Assembly (NCBI RefSeq): GCF_001428745.1
Contig: NZ_LMIO01000001.1
Span: 954,818 to 1,018,817, forward strand
Direction: 5' to 3'
Origin: Leifsonia sp. Root227
Lineage (GTDB): Bacteria > Actinomycetota > Actinomycetes > Actinomycetales > Microbacteriaceae
DNA: 64,000 nt
Shown here piece after piece: positions 36,520-45,419 of this stretch. The translations under genes were made by a program, and so were the position numbers. How positions within the stretch are numbered: position 1 is the first letter of the stretch; the number at the start of each line of letters is the position of its first letter. Below the pieces are notes generated by a model. It did no database searches, had not been told where the DNA came from, and was given only the letters and a program-made list of their open reading frames with translations.

Positions 36520-36841
36520 CCCCCCCGAGCTCGAGCAGTCCGACGCCGCCGATCACGAGCACGATGCCGGCGATCTGCACCCAGGTGAGGGATTCTTTGA
36601 AGAACACCCACGAGATGATCACGATCGCCACCACGCCGACCGCCGACCAGATCGCGTACGCGATGCCGAGGGGTACGCCGCGACCGAGCGAGAGGGACAG
36701 GGCGGCGAACGAGGCGACGTAGCCGACCACCACGATCAGGTACGCCCACCATTTGGGGTTGTCTCCCGAGGTGAATTTGAGGAACGTGGTCGCGATCACC
36801 TCGGTGGCGATGGCGATGCCGAGGAAGAGGTAGCCGAGCAC
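36503..36841 (-). CDS. Small multidrug resistance (SMR/QacE-like) transporter
   Basis: A 112-aa four-helix transporter. The essential membrane-embedded Glu14 is present (LGIAIATEVIATTFLKFT), and Trp in YAIWSAVGVVAIVIISW fits the family's signature. EmrE-type proteins export lipophilic cations by proton antiport; Gdx-type members export guanidinium. The family alone does not decide between these. The GTG start has AGGAG about nine bases upstream. Confidence 0.9.
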   Translation of the reverse strand: MLGYLFLGIAIATEVIATTFLKFTSGDNPKWWAYLIVVVGYVASFAALSLSLGRGVPLGIAYAIWSAVGVVAIVIISWVFFKESLTWVQIAGIVLVIGGVGLLELGGARTAA

Positions 36842-36905
36842 TGCTGTTGCTCCTGTCAGACGGCCGGATGCCGGTCAGTACACAAACTAGCGGGAGGACC
36901 ACACG

Positions 36906-37361
36906 ATGGACCAGGACGACCAGCAGCCCCAGCACCCCGACGAGCACCAGAGGCAGAAGCCACGAGTCCGCCAGCTCAGGATCGTGGTCGAGGCGGACGA
37001 CTACGACGAAGCGCTCGCGTTCTTCCGCGACGTGCTCGGCCTCGACGAGCAGGAGTCGTACTCCGGCGACGGGGGAGCGGAGGTGGCCATCCTGGATGCG
37101 GGCCGCGCCACCCTGGAGATCGCGAACCCAGCCCAGAAGGCCATGATCGACGACGTCGAGGTGGGCAGGCAGGTGGCTCCGCACATCCGGTTGGCGTTCG
37201 AGGTGGACGACAGTGCCGCAGTCACCGCCGAGCTGGTGGATGCGGGCGCCGAGCTTATCGCGCCGCCCACCCGCACGCCGTGGAACTCGCTCAACGCACG
37301 ACTCGCGGCCCCTGCCGGGCTGCAGCTCACCGTGTTCCAGGAACTCGGCGACCGCGCCTGA
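36906..37361 (+). CDS. VOC family protein (glyoxalase-like)
   Basis: A 151-aa single VOC domain with a 25-residue charged, disordered N-terminus (DQDDQQPQHPDEHQ). The core runs RQLRIVVEADDYDEALAFFR to GLQLTVFQEL and includes GRATLEIANP. This is the size of glyoxalase I or fosfomycin/bleomycin-resistance-like proteins; the metal ligands are not clear enough to choose. GGGAGG lies 8 nt before the ATG. It is convergent with the ABC permease gene. Confidence 0.8.
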   Translation: MDQDDQQPQHPDEHQRQKPRVRQLRIVVEADDYDEALAFFRDVLGLDEQESYSGDGGAEVAILDAGRATLEIANPAQKAMIDDVEVGRQVAPHIRLAFEVDDSAAVTAELVDAGAELIAPPTRTPWNSLNARLAAPAGLQLTVFQELGDRA

Positions 37362-37396
37362 CAGGGGCCGCGATGGGGTCGACAGCGGAGCGAGCG

Positions 37397-38173
37397 TCAG
37401 CTCTTCGGCGTGGCCCTGCTGATCACGAAGTATCCGCTGACCGCCGCGAGTGCCGTCGGGACCAGCAGCCACGCCACCACTCCGACAGGGCCCATCGTTG
37501 CGAACCATTCGCCCACCGCGTGCCAGCTCGACGTGAACGTGATCAGGGCGACGGCTCCGACGATGATCAGCACGAGCGCCGCTCCTGCGACGAGCACGCC
37601 GTTCATCCGCCAGCGCATGTACAGCGTGCCGCTGACCGAGCCGACGAAGAAGAAGAACAGCATCGCCACGAACACGATAAACAGGCGGGCGAAGAACCCG
37701 CCTCCACCGAAGTAGATCGACGTGAACAGGTGGCCGCCGAGGCCCCAGCCGCCCGTCGCCTCCTCCAGCGCGGAGAGGATCGTGAAGCCGATGGCGTACC
37801 CGGCCGCCAGCATCACGAAGGTCAGGGCGGAGCCGAGGTAGAAGTCGCGCCTGGTCACGCTGTAGCCGAGCGCGAACGGGAACGTCATCGAGATCACCTG
37901 GATGCCGACCACCAGCATGTAGACGAAGATGTAGAACCCACCGCCGCTCCACTGGGTGCCCTCGAAGGCGTGGGCGCGGTCGGCGGGCGCCGTCGCGGCC
38001 CAGATGATCCACCAGATCAGGTAGTTCACCAGCCAGATGAAGCCCATGATCATCATCGGCACCCAGATGGTGGTCCACTTGTTGACCAGGTTCAGTCTCA
38101 CCACCCGCCAGATGCGGTGGGCGGACGCTGGCGTTGTGCGGAGGTTCACGGCCTCCGGCGTGATGGCGGTCAT
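37397..38173 (-). CDS. ABC transporter permease of the GntR-linked system
   Basis: A 258-aa membrane protein with about six helices, including an aromatic-rich second segment (GFIWLVNYLIWWIIWAAT). It has no soluble domain. It is encoded last in a three-gene unit with an ATPase and a YtrA-type GntR repressor, overlapping the ATPase gene by 4 bp. Such units usually respond to cell-wall-active compounds or other stress. The transported substrate is unknown. Confidence 0.8.
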   Translation of the reverse strand: MTAITPEAVNLRTTPASAHRIWRVVRLNLVNKWTTIWVPMMIMGFIWLVNYLIWWIIWAATAPADRAHAFEGTQWSGGGFYIFVYMLVVGIQVISMTFPFALGYSVTRRDFYLGSALTFVMLAAGYAIGFTILSALEEATGGWGLGGHLFTSIYFGGGGFFARLFIVFVAMLFFFFVGSVSGTLYMRWRMNGVLVAGAALVLIIVGAVALITFTSSWHAVGEWFATMGPVGVVAWLLVPTALAAVSGYFVISRATPKS

Positions 38174-39087
38174 GCGCTCTGCTCGAATTCTGTCGCTCGG
38201 ACGTTGGTCTTGCGGACGATGAGTTGCTGGAGGGAGACCGGGCTGAGTTCGAGCCCGGCCGCGACGGCCTGCGCCCTGTCGCCCTGCGACAGACCCGAGA
38301 CCGTGACGGAGGCGAGACCGCCGACGCCGTCGCGGTGGATGACGTCACGGCCGGCGACGAACTGCTCGACCGCTCCGCGCTGCCCGACCACGGTGGTCGC
38401 TGAACCGCGCATCTCCTCCGCGTCCTCGTCGATCAGGATGCGTCCCTGGTCGATCACGATGACGTGTTCGAGCAGGTTGGCGACCTCGTCGATGAGGTGG
38501 GTGGAGAGGATGATCGTGCGCGGGTGCTCCGCGTAGTCCTCGAGGAGGCGGTCGTAGAAGATCTGCCTGGCGACCGCATCCAACCCGAGGTACGGCTCGT
38601 CGAAGAAGGTCAGCGGCGCGCGGGAGGCGAGGCCGACGATCACGCCGACGGCCGAGAGCTGTCCGCGGGAGAGCTTCTTGATGCGCCGGTCGACCGGGAG
38701 GCGGAAGTCGGCGATCAGCTGCTCGGCGAACTCCGCATCCCAGTTCTCGAAGAACCAGGGTGCGCTGCGGAAGACGTGCTTCGGCTGGAAGTCGTCCGGG
38801 TAGCGCTGGCTCTCCTTGATGAAGCAGAGGTTCTGCAGCACGCGGGCGTTCTCCACCGGGCTCTCCCCGAACACCTGGACGTCACCTGCGGTGGCGAAGA
38901 CCTGGCCGGTGAGGAGCTGCATGATCGTGGTCTTGCCCGCGCCGTTGCGGCCGAGGAGGCCGTAGATCTTGTTCGGCTTGACGGTGAAGCTGATGTCGTC
39001 GATCGCGGTGAACGATCCGAAGCGCTTGGTGAGGCCGTCGACGTGGACGGCAGGCGCGATCGAGGTGGGTGTCGCTGTGGCGGTCAT
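38170..39087 (-). CDS. ABC transporter ATPase of the GntR-linked system
   Basis: A 305-aa ATP-binding protein. Walker A is GLLGRNGAGKTTIMQ near residue 45, the signature is IKKLSRGQLSAVGVIVGLA (a variant of LSGGQ with SRGQ), Walker B is LTFFDEPYLGLD and the H-loop IILSTHLIDE. The SRGQ variant is common in YtrB-type and bacitracin-type exporters. It is coupled by 4-bp overlaps to the GntR gene upstream and the permease downstream. Confidence 0.9.
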   Translation of the reverse strand: MTATATPTSIAPAVHVDGLTKRFGSFTAIDDISFTVKPNKIYGLLGRNGAGKTTIMQLLTGQVFATAGDVQVFGESPVENARVLQNLCFIKESQRYPDDFQPKHVFRSAPWFFENWDAEFAEQLIADFRLPVDRRIKKLSRGQLSAVGVIVGLASRAPLTFFDEPYLGLDAVARQIFYDRLLEDYAEHPRTIILSTHLIDEVANLLEHVIVIDQGRILIDEDAEEMRGSATTVVGQRGAVEQFVAGRDVIHRDGVGGLASVTVSGLSQGDRAQAVAAGLELSPVSLQQLIVRKTNVRATEFEQSA

Positions 39088-39446
39088 GCGCTCACTCCTT
39101 CCGTGGTGATCATTTCGGTGAGTTGCTGGGGGCCGATCCCGAGCTTCGCCGCTTCGGCGAGCAGGGGGCGGAGGTATTCGTCGCGGAACGCGTCGCGCCG
39201 CTTGGCCATGAGGCGCTCGCGGGCGCCGTCGGCAACGAACATGCCGATTCCTCTCTTCTTGTAGAGAATCCCGTCGTCCACCAGGATGTTGACGCCCTTT
39301 CCTGCTGTGGCGGGGTTGATGCGGTAGAAGGCCGCGAACTCGTTCGTCGACGGCACCTGGGTCTCTGGGGGATACACGCCGTCGATGATGTCGTTCTCGA
39401 TCTGTTCGGCGATCTGAACGAAGATCGGCTTTCCCTCTTCGATCAT
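39084..39446 (-). CDS. GntR-family repressor, YtrA subfamily
   Basis: A 120-aa regulator. The winged helix has IAEQIENDIIDGVYPPETQVPSTNEFAAFY and NPATAGKGVNILVDDGILYKKRGIGMFV. The short effector/dimerisation tail (about 50 residues) is characteristic of YtrA. It precedes and overlaps the ABC ATPase gene, so it most likely represses its own operon. Palindromes matching this role lie just upstream of its start. Confidence 0.9.
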   Translation of the reverse strand: MIEEGKPIFVQIAEQIENDIIDGVYPPETQVPSTNEFAAFYRINPATAGKGVNILVDDGILYKKRGIGMFVADGARERLMAKRRDAFRDEYLRPLLAEAAKLGIGPQQLTEMITTEGVSA

Positions 39447-39462
39447 CGGTACCTCCGGCTCT

Positions 39463-39497
39463 CTAACCTCATGGGTTAGTTACTGATGTAACTAACC
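39463..39497. promoter_or_regulatory. Probable GntR (YtrA) operator
   Basis: GGTTAGTTAC (39474-39483), spacer TGAT, and GTAACTAACC (39488-39497) form a perfect palindrome with 10-bp arms. A second, overlapping one is CTAACC (39463-39468)/GGTTAG (39474-39479). It lies 17-51 bp upstream of the repressor start, where it would cover the promoter, and is also 67 bp from the divergent amidase gene. Confidence 0.75.
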
Positions 39498-39551
39498 AAC
39501 CAGGTTGACGACGATCTGTCAAGACATTTCTCGGCGGGGGATCGGCGGGGA

Positions 39552-39557
39552 TAGCCT
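39552..39557 (+). promoter_or_regulatory. Leaderless -10 hexamer for the amidase gene
   Basis: TAGCCT ends exactly 6 nt before the ATG at 39564. Confidence 0.55.
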
Positions 39558-39563
39558 CGGAGC

Positions 39564-40991
39564 ATGGCCGAACTCCACGAGCTCACCGCTCTCGCCCTCT
39601 GGCAGGAACTGCAGGCGGGCAGGGTCTCACCCAGGGAACTCGCCTCCCACTACCTCGACCGGATCGACAGGCTCAACCCGCAGCTCGGCGCCTTCGTCAC
39701 GGTCACCAGGGAGAACGCGCTGGCGCGCGCCGACCGGCTCGCCTCCGAGGTGCCGAAGACCGCACCGCTCTGGGGCCTGCCGTCGGGCGACAAAGACCTG
39801 TGGATGCGCGCAGGAGTCCGCACGGGGTTCGGCTCGCGGCTGCTGGCCGATTTCGTCCCTGACACCTCGGACGAGATCGTCGAGACGCTGGATGCGGCGG
39901 GCGCAGTCAGCCTCGGCAAGACGAACGCCCCCGAATTCGGCCTCCCCGCATACACCGAGTCGCTCGCGGCCCCTCCCGCCAGGAACCCGTGGGACCCGTC
40001 GCTCGGCTCCGGCGGTTCCAGCGGAGGGGCGGCCGTCGCCGTCGCCAGCGGGATGCTCCCGTTCGCGCCAGGCTCCGACGGCGGCGGTTCGGTGCGCATC
40101 CCCGCCGCCGCCTGCGGCCTGGTCGGTCTGAAGCCGACGCGCGGGCTCGTCCCAGCAGGCAGCGGCATCGACTCGCTCGCCGGCCTGGTGGTCGACGGCC
40201 CGCTCGCACGCACCACGGCCGATGCAGCCCTCCTCCTCGACGGGATGATCGCCAAGCGCGACGGCCGCATCGACCACCACTACACGCTGCGCGCCCCGTA
40301 CGACGACGACGGCCCCTTCCTCGGCACAGCCGTGCGCGGGGAGGGCCGCTTCCAGCTCGGCGTCATGACGACCTCGGCCTGGGACGACGCATACGAGATC
40401 GTCATCGCCCAGGAGGCCAGGGCGGCGCTCGACGCAGCAGTGGATGCGTTCACCGCGATGGGCCACGGAATAGAGGAGACCGCGCTCGTCTCCGACCCGA
40501 CGTACGCGCCGGCGTTCCGCACGATCTGGCAGGCGGGCGCAGCGCGCATCCCGGCGGAGGGCGAAGCGGAGAACCTGCTCGAACCGCTCACGAAGTGGCT
40601 GCTCGGCAAGGGGAGGGCGATCAGCGCGAGGGAGCTGAGCGAAGCGCTCTCGGCACTCACCGCGTACGAGCGCTCCCTCATCCGGCAGCTCTCGTCGTTC
40701 GACGCCGTGCTCACCCCGGCGATGGCCATGACCCCGCGCCCCGTCGGCTGGTACGACCAGGAGGACGGCGAGCGGAACTTCGAGCAGCAGGTGCAGTACA
40801 CCCCGTTCACGTCGATGCTGAACGTCTCCGGGCTCCCGGCGATCGTGCTGCCCATCCTGCAGACCGACGACGGCCTGCCGATGGGCGTGCAGCTCATCGG
40901 CCGTCCAGGCGGGGAACGCACCCTGCTGTCGCTCGCCGCCCAGCTCGAACGGAAAGTGCGCTGGCAGCTCCGATACCCGCCGGTCTGGTGA
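39564..40991 (+). CDS. Amidase-signature family hydrolase
   Basis: A 475-aa amidase with the Ser-cisSer-Lys triad. Lys77 is in GDKDLWMRAG, and the Gly/Ser-rich signature GSGGSSGGAAVAVASG (about residue 150) and GSDGGGSVRIPAAACG (about 175) hold the two serines. The rest of the fold ends with GLPMGVQLIGRPGGE. It hydrolyses an amide bond in the cytoplasm; it is not the GatA subunit by context, since gatB and gatC are absent. The substrate is unknown. Confidence 0.92.
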   Translation: MAELHELTALALWQELQAGRVSPRELASHYLDRIDRLNPQLGAFVTVTRENALARADRLASEVPKTAPLWGLPSGDKDLWMRAGVRTGFGSRLLADFVPDTSDEIVETLDAAGAVSLGKTNAPEFGLPAYTESLAAPPARNPWDPSLGSGGSSGGAAVAVASGMLPFAPGSDGGGSVRIPAAACGLVGLKPTRGLVPAGSGIDSLAGLVVDGPLARTTADAALLLDGMIAKRDGRIDHHYTLRAPYDDDGPFLGTAVRGEGRFQLGVMTTSAWDDAYEIVIAQEARAALDAAVDAFTAMGHGIEETALVSDPTYAPAFRTIWQAGAARIPAEGEAENLLEPLTKWLLGKGRAISARELSEALSALTAYERSLIRQLSSFDAVLTPAMAMTPRPVGWYDQEDGERNFEQQVQYTPFTSMLNVSGLPAIVLPILQTDDGLPMGVQLIGRPGGERTLLSLAAQLERKVRWQLRYPPVW

Positions 40992-40997
40992 CCGGCG

Positions 40998-41003
40998 TAC
41001 GAT
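40998..41003 (+). promoter_or_regulatory. Leaderless -10 hexamer for the PLP decarboxylase
   Basis: TACGAT ends 7 nt before the GTG at 41011. An ATG at 41002 lies inside the hexamer, so it is unlikely to be the start. Confidence 0.45.
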
Positions 41004-41010
41004 GACCGGC

Positions 41011-42390
41011 GTGAGCGTGGACGACTCGTTCGGTCCTGCACTCGGCGAAGCGTCGCGGCTCGCCGAGCGGTGGCTCGACGGCGTCCGCGACGGCAGCATC
41101 CCGGCCACGGCGACCATCGACCAGGTCAAGGATGCGCTCGGCAGGAGCATCCAGGATCGCGGAGACGACGCGACGACGGTGCTGCGCCGGATGGGCGACG
41201 CCATCGAGCCCGGGCTGCTCAGGATGCACTCTCCGCGCTTCCACGGCTGGGTGATCGGGGGTGCGCATCCCGTCGCGCTCGCCGCCGACTGGCTGGTGTC
41301 CGCCTGGGACCAGAACGCGACGCTGCGCACGGTGACGCCCGGAGTGGTCGCGGCGGAGGAGCTGGCGGGGGAGTGGATCGTCGAGCTGCTCGGTCTCCCG
41401 CCCGCCGCGGAGGCCGGATTCGTGACAGGCGCGACGATGGCGAACTTCGTCGGGATCGTCACGGCCCGCGACCACGTGCTGCGCGAGGCGGGATGGGACG
41501 TCGCTGCGGACGGCCTCTCCGGTGGTCCGCGCGTGCGGTTCGTCGCCGGTGCGGAACGGCATGGCTCCCTTGACGAGGCCGGCCGGTTCGCCGGGCTCGG
41601 CGCAGCGCAGCTCGTGGACGCCGACGACGAGGGCAGGATGCGGGTGGATGCGCTGCGCGAGACGCTCGCGGAAGGCGACGGGCCGACCATCGTCTGCCTG
41701 CAGGCAGGCAACGTCCACTCCGGTGCGTTCGACCCCATCGCCGACGCCGTGGAGGTCGCGCACGCCGCCGGTGCCTGGGTGCACATCGACGGGGCGTTCG
41801 GGCTGTGGGCCGCAGCGTCGCCGCGGCTGCGTCACCTGACGGAGGGGATGGCGGCGGCCGACTCCTGGGCGACGGACGCGCACAAGACACTCAACGTGCC
41901 GTACGACTGCGGCATCGCGATCGTCGCGCATCCCGAGCTGCTGCACGCGTCGTTCGCGCAGCACGCCGCGTACCTGACGGCGACGGAGGTGGGCTCCGAT
42001 CCGAACGACAGGGTGCCGGAGCTGTCCAGGCGCGCCCGCGGGGTGCCGGCGTACGCGGCGCTCGCCCAGCTCGGGCGGCACGGGGTGGCCGAACTGGTGG
42101 AGCGGTTGGCGGACGCGGCCGACGAGCTCCGGGCGCGGCTCTCCGAGCTGCCGGAGGTGCGCATCCTGAACGACGTGGTGTTCACGCAGGTCTGCGCGAC
42201 GTTCGGCAGCGACGAGCGCACGCGCGCCGTGACCGGCGAGCTGGCGCGCGACGGCGTCGCCTTCGGCTCTCCGTCGCACTGGCACGGGCGCGACGTGCTG
42301 CGCTTCTCGGTGAGCAACTGGCTCACCGACCGCGCGGAGGCCCGGCGCACCGCTGCCGCCGTCGCCGACGCCCTCACGCGCATCCCGTAG
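41011..42390 (+). CDS. Group II PLP-dependent decarboxylase (GAD/AADC-like)
   Basis: A 459-aa fold-type I PLP enzyme related to aromatic-amino-acid and glutamate decarboxylases. PLP Lys292 lies in TDAHKTLNVPYDCGIA, and AWVHIDGAFGLWAA carries the Asp that pairs with the pyridine nitrogen. Early residues SPRFHGWVIGGAHPVALAAD shape the substrate pocket. Many soil bacteria use such enzymes as tyrosine/phenylalanine decarboxylases or as aldehyde synthases; the substrate is not predictable here. The start is GTG 41011 by promoter position, with ATG 41002 as the alternative. Confidence 0.88.
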   Translation: MSVDDSFGPALGEASRLAERWLDGVRDGSIPATATIDQVKDALGRSIQDRGDDATTVLRRMGDAIEPGLLRMHSPRFHGWVIGGAHPVALAADWLVSAWDQNATLRTVTPGVVAAEELAGEWIVELLGLPPAAEAGFVTGATMANFVGIVTARDHVLREAGWDVAADGLSGGPRVRFVAGAERHGSLDEAGRFAGLGAAQLVDADDEGRMRVDALRETLAEGDGPTIVCLQAGNVHSGAFDPIADAVEVAHAAGAWVHIDGAFGLWAAASPRLRHLTEGMAAADSWATDAHKTLNVPYDCGIAIVAHPELLHASFAQHAAYLTATEVGSDPNDRVPELSRRARGVPAYAALAQLGRHGVAELVERLADAADELRARLSELPEVRILNDVVFTQVCATFGSDERTRAVTGELARDGVAFGSPSHWHGRDVLRFSVSNWLTDRAEARRTAAAVADALTRIP

Positions 42391-42399
42391 CCTGGCGGC

Positions 42400-42443
42400 C
42401 GGATGCCGGCGGGGGATGCCGGCGGGGATGCCGGCGGGCGATG
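42400..42443. repeat. Short tandem repeat of GGATGCCGGCGGG
   Basis: About three imperfect copies of a 12-14 bp unit (GGATGCCGGCGG) follow the decarboxylase stop. It may form hairpins through GCCGGC and act in termination between convergent genes. Confidence 0.7.
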
Positions 42444-42461
42444 TCTGGGGTGGTGCCGGAG

Positions 42462-42824
42462 CTAGTTGACCGGCCCTGTGTACTTCTCGCCTGGACCCTT
42501 GCCGAGCTCATCGGGGATGGGGGACGCCTCGCGGAAGGCGAGCTGCAGGGAGCGCAGGCCGTCGCGGAGGCTGCGGGCGTGCTGGTCGCCGAGGTGCGCC
42601 GCGCTCGCGGTGACCAGGCCGGCGAGGGCGTCGATGAGCTTGCGGGCCTCGTCGAGGTCGGTCTGCGCATCCGGGTCGTCGGCGAGGCCGCACTTGACCG
42701 CGGCGGCGCTCATCAGGTGCACCGCGGTGGTCGTGATGACCTCGACGGCGGGGACTTCGGAGATGTCGCGGGTGGCCGCGCTGACGTCGTCGGAGTCGTC
42801 GAAGACGTGGGATGTGTCGCTCAC
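42462..42824 (-). CDS. DUF1844 protein
   Basis: A 120-aa protein of the DUF1844 family, seen next to infC in many actinobacteria. The core VEVITTTAVHLMSAAAVKCGL is helical, and DPDAQTDLDEARKLIDALAG is the conserved second helix. The N-terminus is acidic and likely disordered. There is no membrane segment or catalytic motif, and the function is unknown. The GTG start has AGAGGAAAG upstream. It is divergent from the infC operon, which shares the intergenic region. Confidence 0.85.
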   Translation of the reverse strand: MSDTSHVFDDSDDVSAATRDISEVPAVEVITTTAVHLMSAAAVKCGLADDPDAQTDLDEARKLIDALAGLVTASAAHLGDQHARSLRDGLRSLQLAFREASPIPDELGKGPGEKYTGPVN

Positions 42825-42837
42825 TGCTTTCCTCTGT

Positions 42838-43092
42838 TAGAATCGTTCGGGCTCCGGGACTTCTGTCTCGGTACGAAAGTGGAGATTCCTCCCACCCGCG
42901 CTTGACCGCTTGACTAGGTTACCGGGTTGTTGCACTCCGCCAACGCGCGCAAGCGCGGGGGTAGACAGGGTGCTGTACCAGGCCTGCGAGAAATCGCAGG
43001 AATGCGTTGGTGCGTGGAAAATCCTCTTTCGCCGGTGTCGTCACCCGACGAGATCGCGGCCGCGAAGTATCGCTTGATCAGAGGAGAAAAGC
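42838..43092 (+). promoter_or_regulatory. Promoter and structured leader of infC-rpmI-rplT
   Basis: TAGAAT at 42838-42843 is a good -10, which would give a leader of roughly 240 nt; TAGGTT at 42915-42920 is a second possibility. The leader contains two hairpins capped by GNRA tetraloops: CGCGC-GCAA-GCGCG (42944-42957) and CCTGCGA-GAAA-TCGCAGG (42983-43000). L20 or L35 autoregulates this operon through structured leaders in other bacteria, so a ribosomal-protein-binding leader is plausible. Confidence 0.5.
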
Positions 43093-43748
<656 letters not shown>

Positions 43749-43749
<1 letters not shown>

Positions 43750-43943
43750 TGCCCAAGCAGAAGACCCACTCCGGGGCCAAGAAGCGCTTCAAGATCACCG
43801 GCAGCGGCAAGGTCATGAAGCAGCAGGCCGGTATGCGCCACAACCTGGAGGTCAAGTCCAGCGACCGCAAGCGTCGCCTCAACCAGGAGCAGGTCGTTCC
43901 CGAGGTGGATGCCAAGGTCATCCGCCGCATGCTCGGCAAGTAA
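43749..43943 (+). CDS. rpmI: 50S ribosomal protein L35
   Basis: A 64-aa, very basic ribosomal protein with the family opening [20 protein letters not shown] and ending RRMLGK. It sits between infC and rplT, the conserved order. Its ATG shares a base with the infC stop, so the two are translationally coupled. Length is as expected. Confidence 0.97.
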
Positions 43944-43977
43944 CCCCACCCGACTTTTTTAAGGAAGTAAAGAAGAC

Positions 43978-44364
43978 ATGGCAAGAGTAAAAAGGGCGGT
44001 CAACGCTCACAAGAAGCGTCGGGTCATCCTCGAGCGTGCCGAGGGCTACCGCGGACAGCGTTCGCGCCTCTACCGCAAGGCCAAGGAGCAGGTCACTCAC
44101 TCGCTGGTCTACAGCTACCGTGACCGCCGTGCGCGCAAGGGCGACTTCCGTCGTCTGTGGATCCAGCGCATCAACGCCGCGAGCCGCGCCAACGGCCTCA
44201 CCTACAACCGTCTGATCCAGGGTCTGGGTCTCGCGGGCGTCGAGGTCGACCGTCGCATCCTCGCCGAGCTGGCCGTCAACGAGCCCGCCACCTTCGCGGC
44301 TCTGGTGCAGACCGCCAAGAAGGCCCTCCCCGCCGACACCTCGGCGCCGAAGGCTGCTGCGTAA
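43978..44364 (+). CDS. rplT: 50S ribosomal protein L20
   Basis: A 128-aa ribosomal protein needed for early 50S assembly. It has the conserved stretches [36 protein letters not shown] and [17 protein letters not shown], with a short Ala-rich tail. TTTTTTAAGGAAG before the ATG gives an AAGGAA Shine-Dalgarno. L20 can repress its own operon in other bacteria. A strong terminator follows. Confidence 0.97.
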   Translation: MARVKRAVNAHKKRRVILERAEGYRGQRSRLYRKAKEQVTHSLVYSYRDRRARKGDFRRLWIQRINAASRANGLTYNRLIQGLGLAGVEVDRRILAELAVNEPATFAALVQTAKKALPADTSAPKAAA

Positions 44365-44383
44365 CCCGCACTCACCACCGTCA

Positions 44384-44414
44384 GAACCCGGTCGACCTCG
44401 CGTCGGCCGGGTTC
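44384..44414 (+). terminator. Terminator of infC-rpmI-rplT
   Basis: GAACCCGG pairs with CCGGGTTC, and an inner TCGAC/GTCGG stem surrounds a CTCGC loop. TTGCGTTT follows. It starts 20 bp after rplT. Confidence 0.8.
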
Positions 44415-44438
44415 TTGCGTTTCCGCGCCGTCGAGTCC

Positions 44439-44482
44439 GAAGTTGTTCACACCAGGCAGCGGCGTGTCGCCTGAACAACTTC
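44439..44482. repeat. 11-bp perfect inverted repeat upstream of trmH
   Basis: GAAGTTGTTCA (44439-44449) and TGAACAACTTC (44472-44482) surround a 22-nt GC-rich spacer that can itself pair (GGC/GCC). It lies after the rplT terminator and before the trmH promoter. The low-GC arms differ from nearby terminator-like hairpins and recall the inverted repeat after metY. Confidence 0.6.
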
Positions 44483-44508
44483 AGGCTCGATGATGCGGGG
44501 ACGGGCCC

Positions 44509-44514
44509 TAAGCT
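44509..44514 (+). promoter_or_regulatory. Leaderless -10 hexamer for the rRNA methyltransferase
   Basis: TAAGCT ends exactly 6 nt before the ATG at 44521. Confidence 0.55.
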
Positions 44515-44520
44515 GGGGAC

Positions 44521-45336
44521 ATGCTTGACAACCCGCGCTCACCGCGCGTTCGGGCCGTTGCCAAACTCGCGAAGCGCGCCGCCAGGGCCGAGACAGGGCT
44601 GTTCCTCCTCGAAGGACCGCAGGCGGTGGCAGAAGCGCTGTCGTTCCGCCCCGAGCTCGTGGTCGAGCTCTACGCGACGCCGACGGCGCTCGAACGATAC
44701 AGCGACATCGCCCAGACAGCCGTCGACGCCGGTGTCGACGTAGAGTTCGTCACCGAGCAGGTGCTGGATGCGATGGCCGACACGGTCACGCCGCAGGGCT
44801 TCGTCTCCGTGTGCCGTCAGTTCCCCACCTCGGTGAAGGACATCTTCGCCGACCGGCCTCGGCTGGTCGCGATCCTCGAAGAGGTGCGCGACCCTGGCAA
44901 CGCGGGAACGATCATCCGCGCCGCCGACTCCGCGGGGGCCGATGCCGTCGTGCTGACCGGGCGCACGGTCGACCTCTACAACCCGAAGGTGGTCCGCTCG
45001 ACCACCGGCTCGCTCTTCCACGTCCCCGTCGCGGTCGGCGCCAGTCTCGACGACGTCGTGCAGCGCGCCCACGGCGCCGGTCTGCAGGTGCTCGCGGCCG
45101 ACATCAAGGGAGAGGACCTGCTCGCAGCGCGCACGGACGGGCAGCTCGCCCAGCCCACCGTGTGGGTGTTCGGAAACGAGGCGCGCGGTCTGGCGGACGA
45201 CCTGCTGCATTTGGTCGACCGCGTCGTGACGGTGCCGATCTACGGCCGCGCAGAGTCGATGAACCTGGCCACCGCAGCGAGCGTGTGCCTCTACGAGTCC
45301 GCGTTCGCGCAGCGTTCGGCCGACATCCTGGACTGA
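44521..45336 (+). CDS. TrmH/SpoU-family RNA 2'-O-methyltransferase
   Basis: A 271-aa SPOUT methyltransferase. The N-terminal substrate-binding domain (LFLLEGPQAVAEAL) is followed by the knotted catalytic domain with motif 1 DPGNAGTIIRAADSAGAD, motif 2 WVFGNEARGL and motif 3 VPIYGRAESMNLATAASVCLYE. It methylates a ribose in 23S rRNA or tRNA; the site is not predictable. Its position between rplT and pheS is the conserved actinobacterial order. Confidence 0.93.
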   Translation: MLDNPRSPRVRAVAKLAKRAARAETGLFLLEGPQAVAEALSFRPELVVELYATPTALERYSDIAQTAVDAGVDVEFVTEQVLDAMADTVTPQGFVSVCRQFPTSVKDIFADRPRLVAILEEVRDPGNAGTIIRAADSAGADAVVLTGRTVDLYNPKVVRSTTGSLFHVPVAVGASLDDVVQRAHGAGLQVLAADIKGEDLLAARTDGQLAQPTVWVFGNEARGLADDLLHLVDRVVTVPIYGRAESMNLATAASVCLYESAFAQRSADILD

Positions 45337-45355
45337 GCCGACTGGATCGAGCTGA

Positions 45356-45379
45356 CTGGGCTGAGCCGTCTCGGCCCAG
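45356..45379. terminator. Hairpin between convergent trmH and MFS genes
   Basis: CTGGGCTGAG and CTCGGCCCAG pair with a single mismatch around a CCGT loop. GGCCCAGCC repeats follow. Confidence 0.6.
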
Positions 45380-45419
45380 CCGGCCCAGCCGGCCCGGCCG
45401 ACCGCCGCGCGAGCGGCCG

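Noticed and set aside
39627..41786. Long minus-strand open frame (about 719 codons) opposite the amidase and decarboxylase genes
   Set aside because: It is antisense to two well-supported genes, is rich in Arg/His/Ser without any domain, and is a by-product of high-GC third positions.
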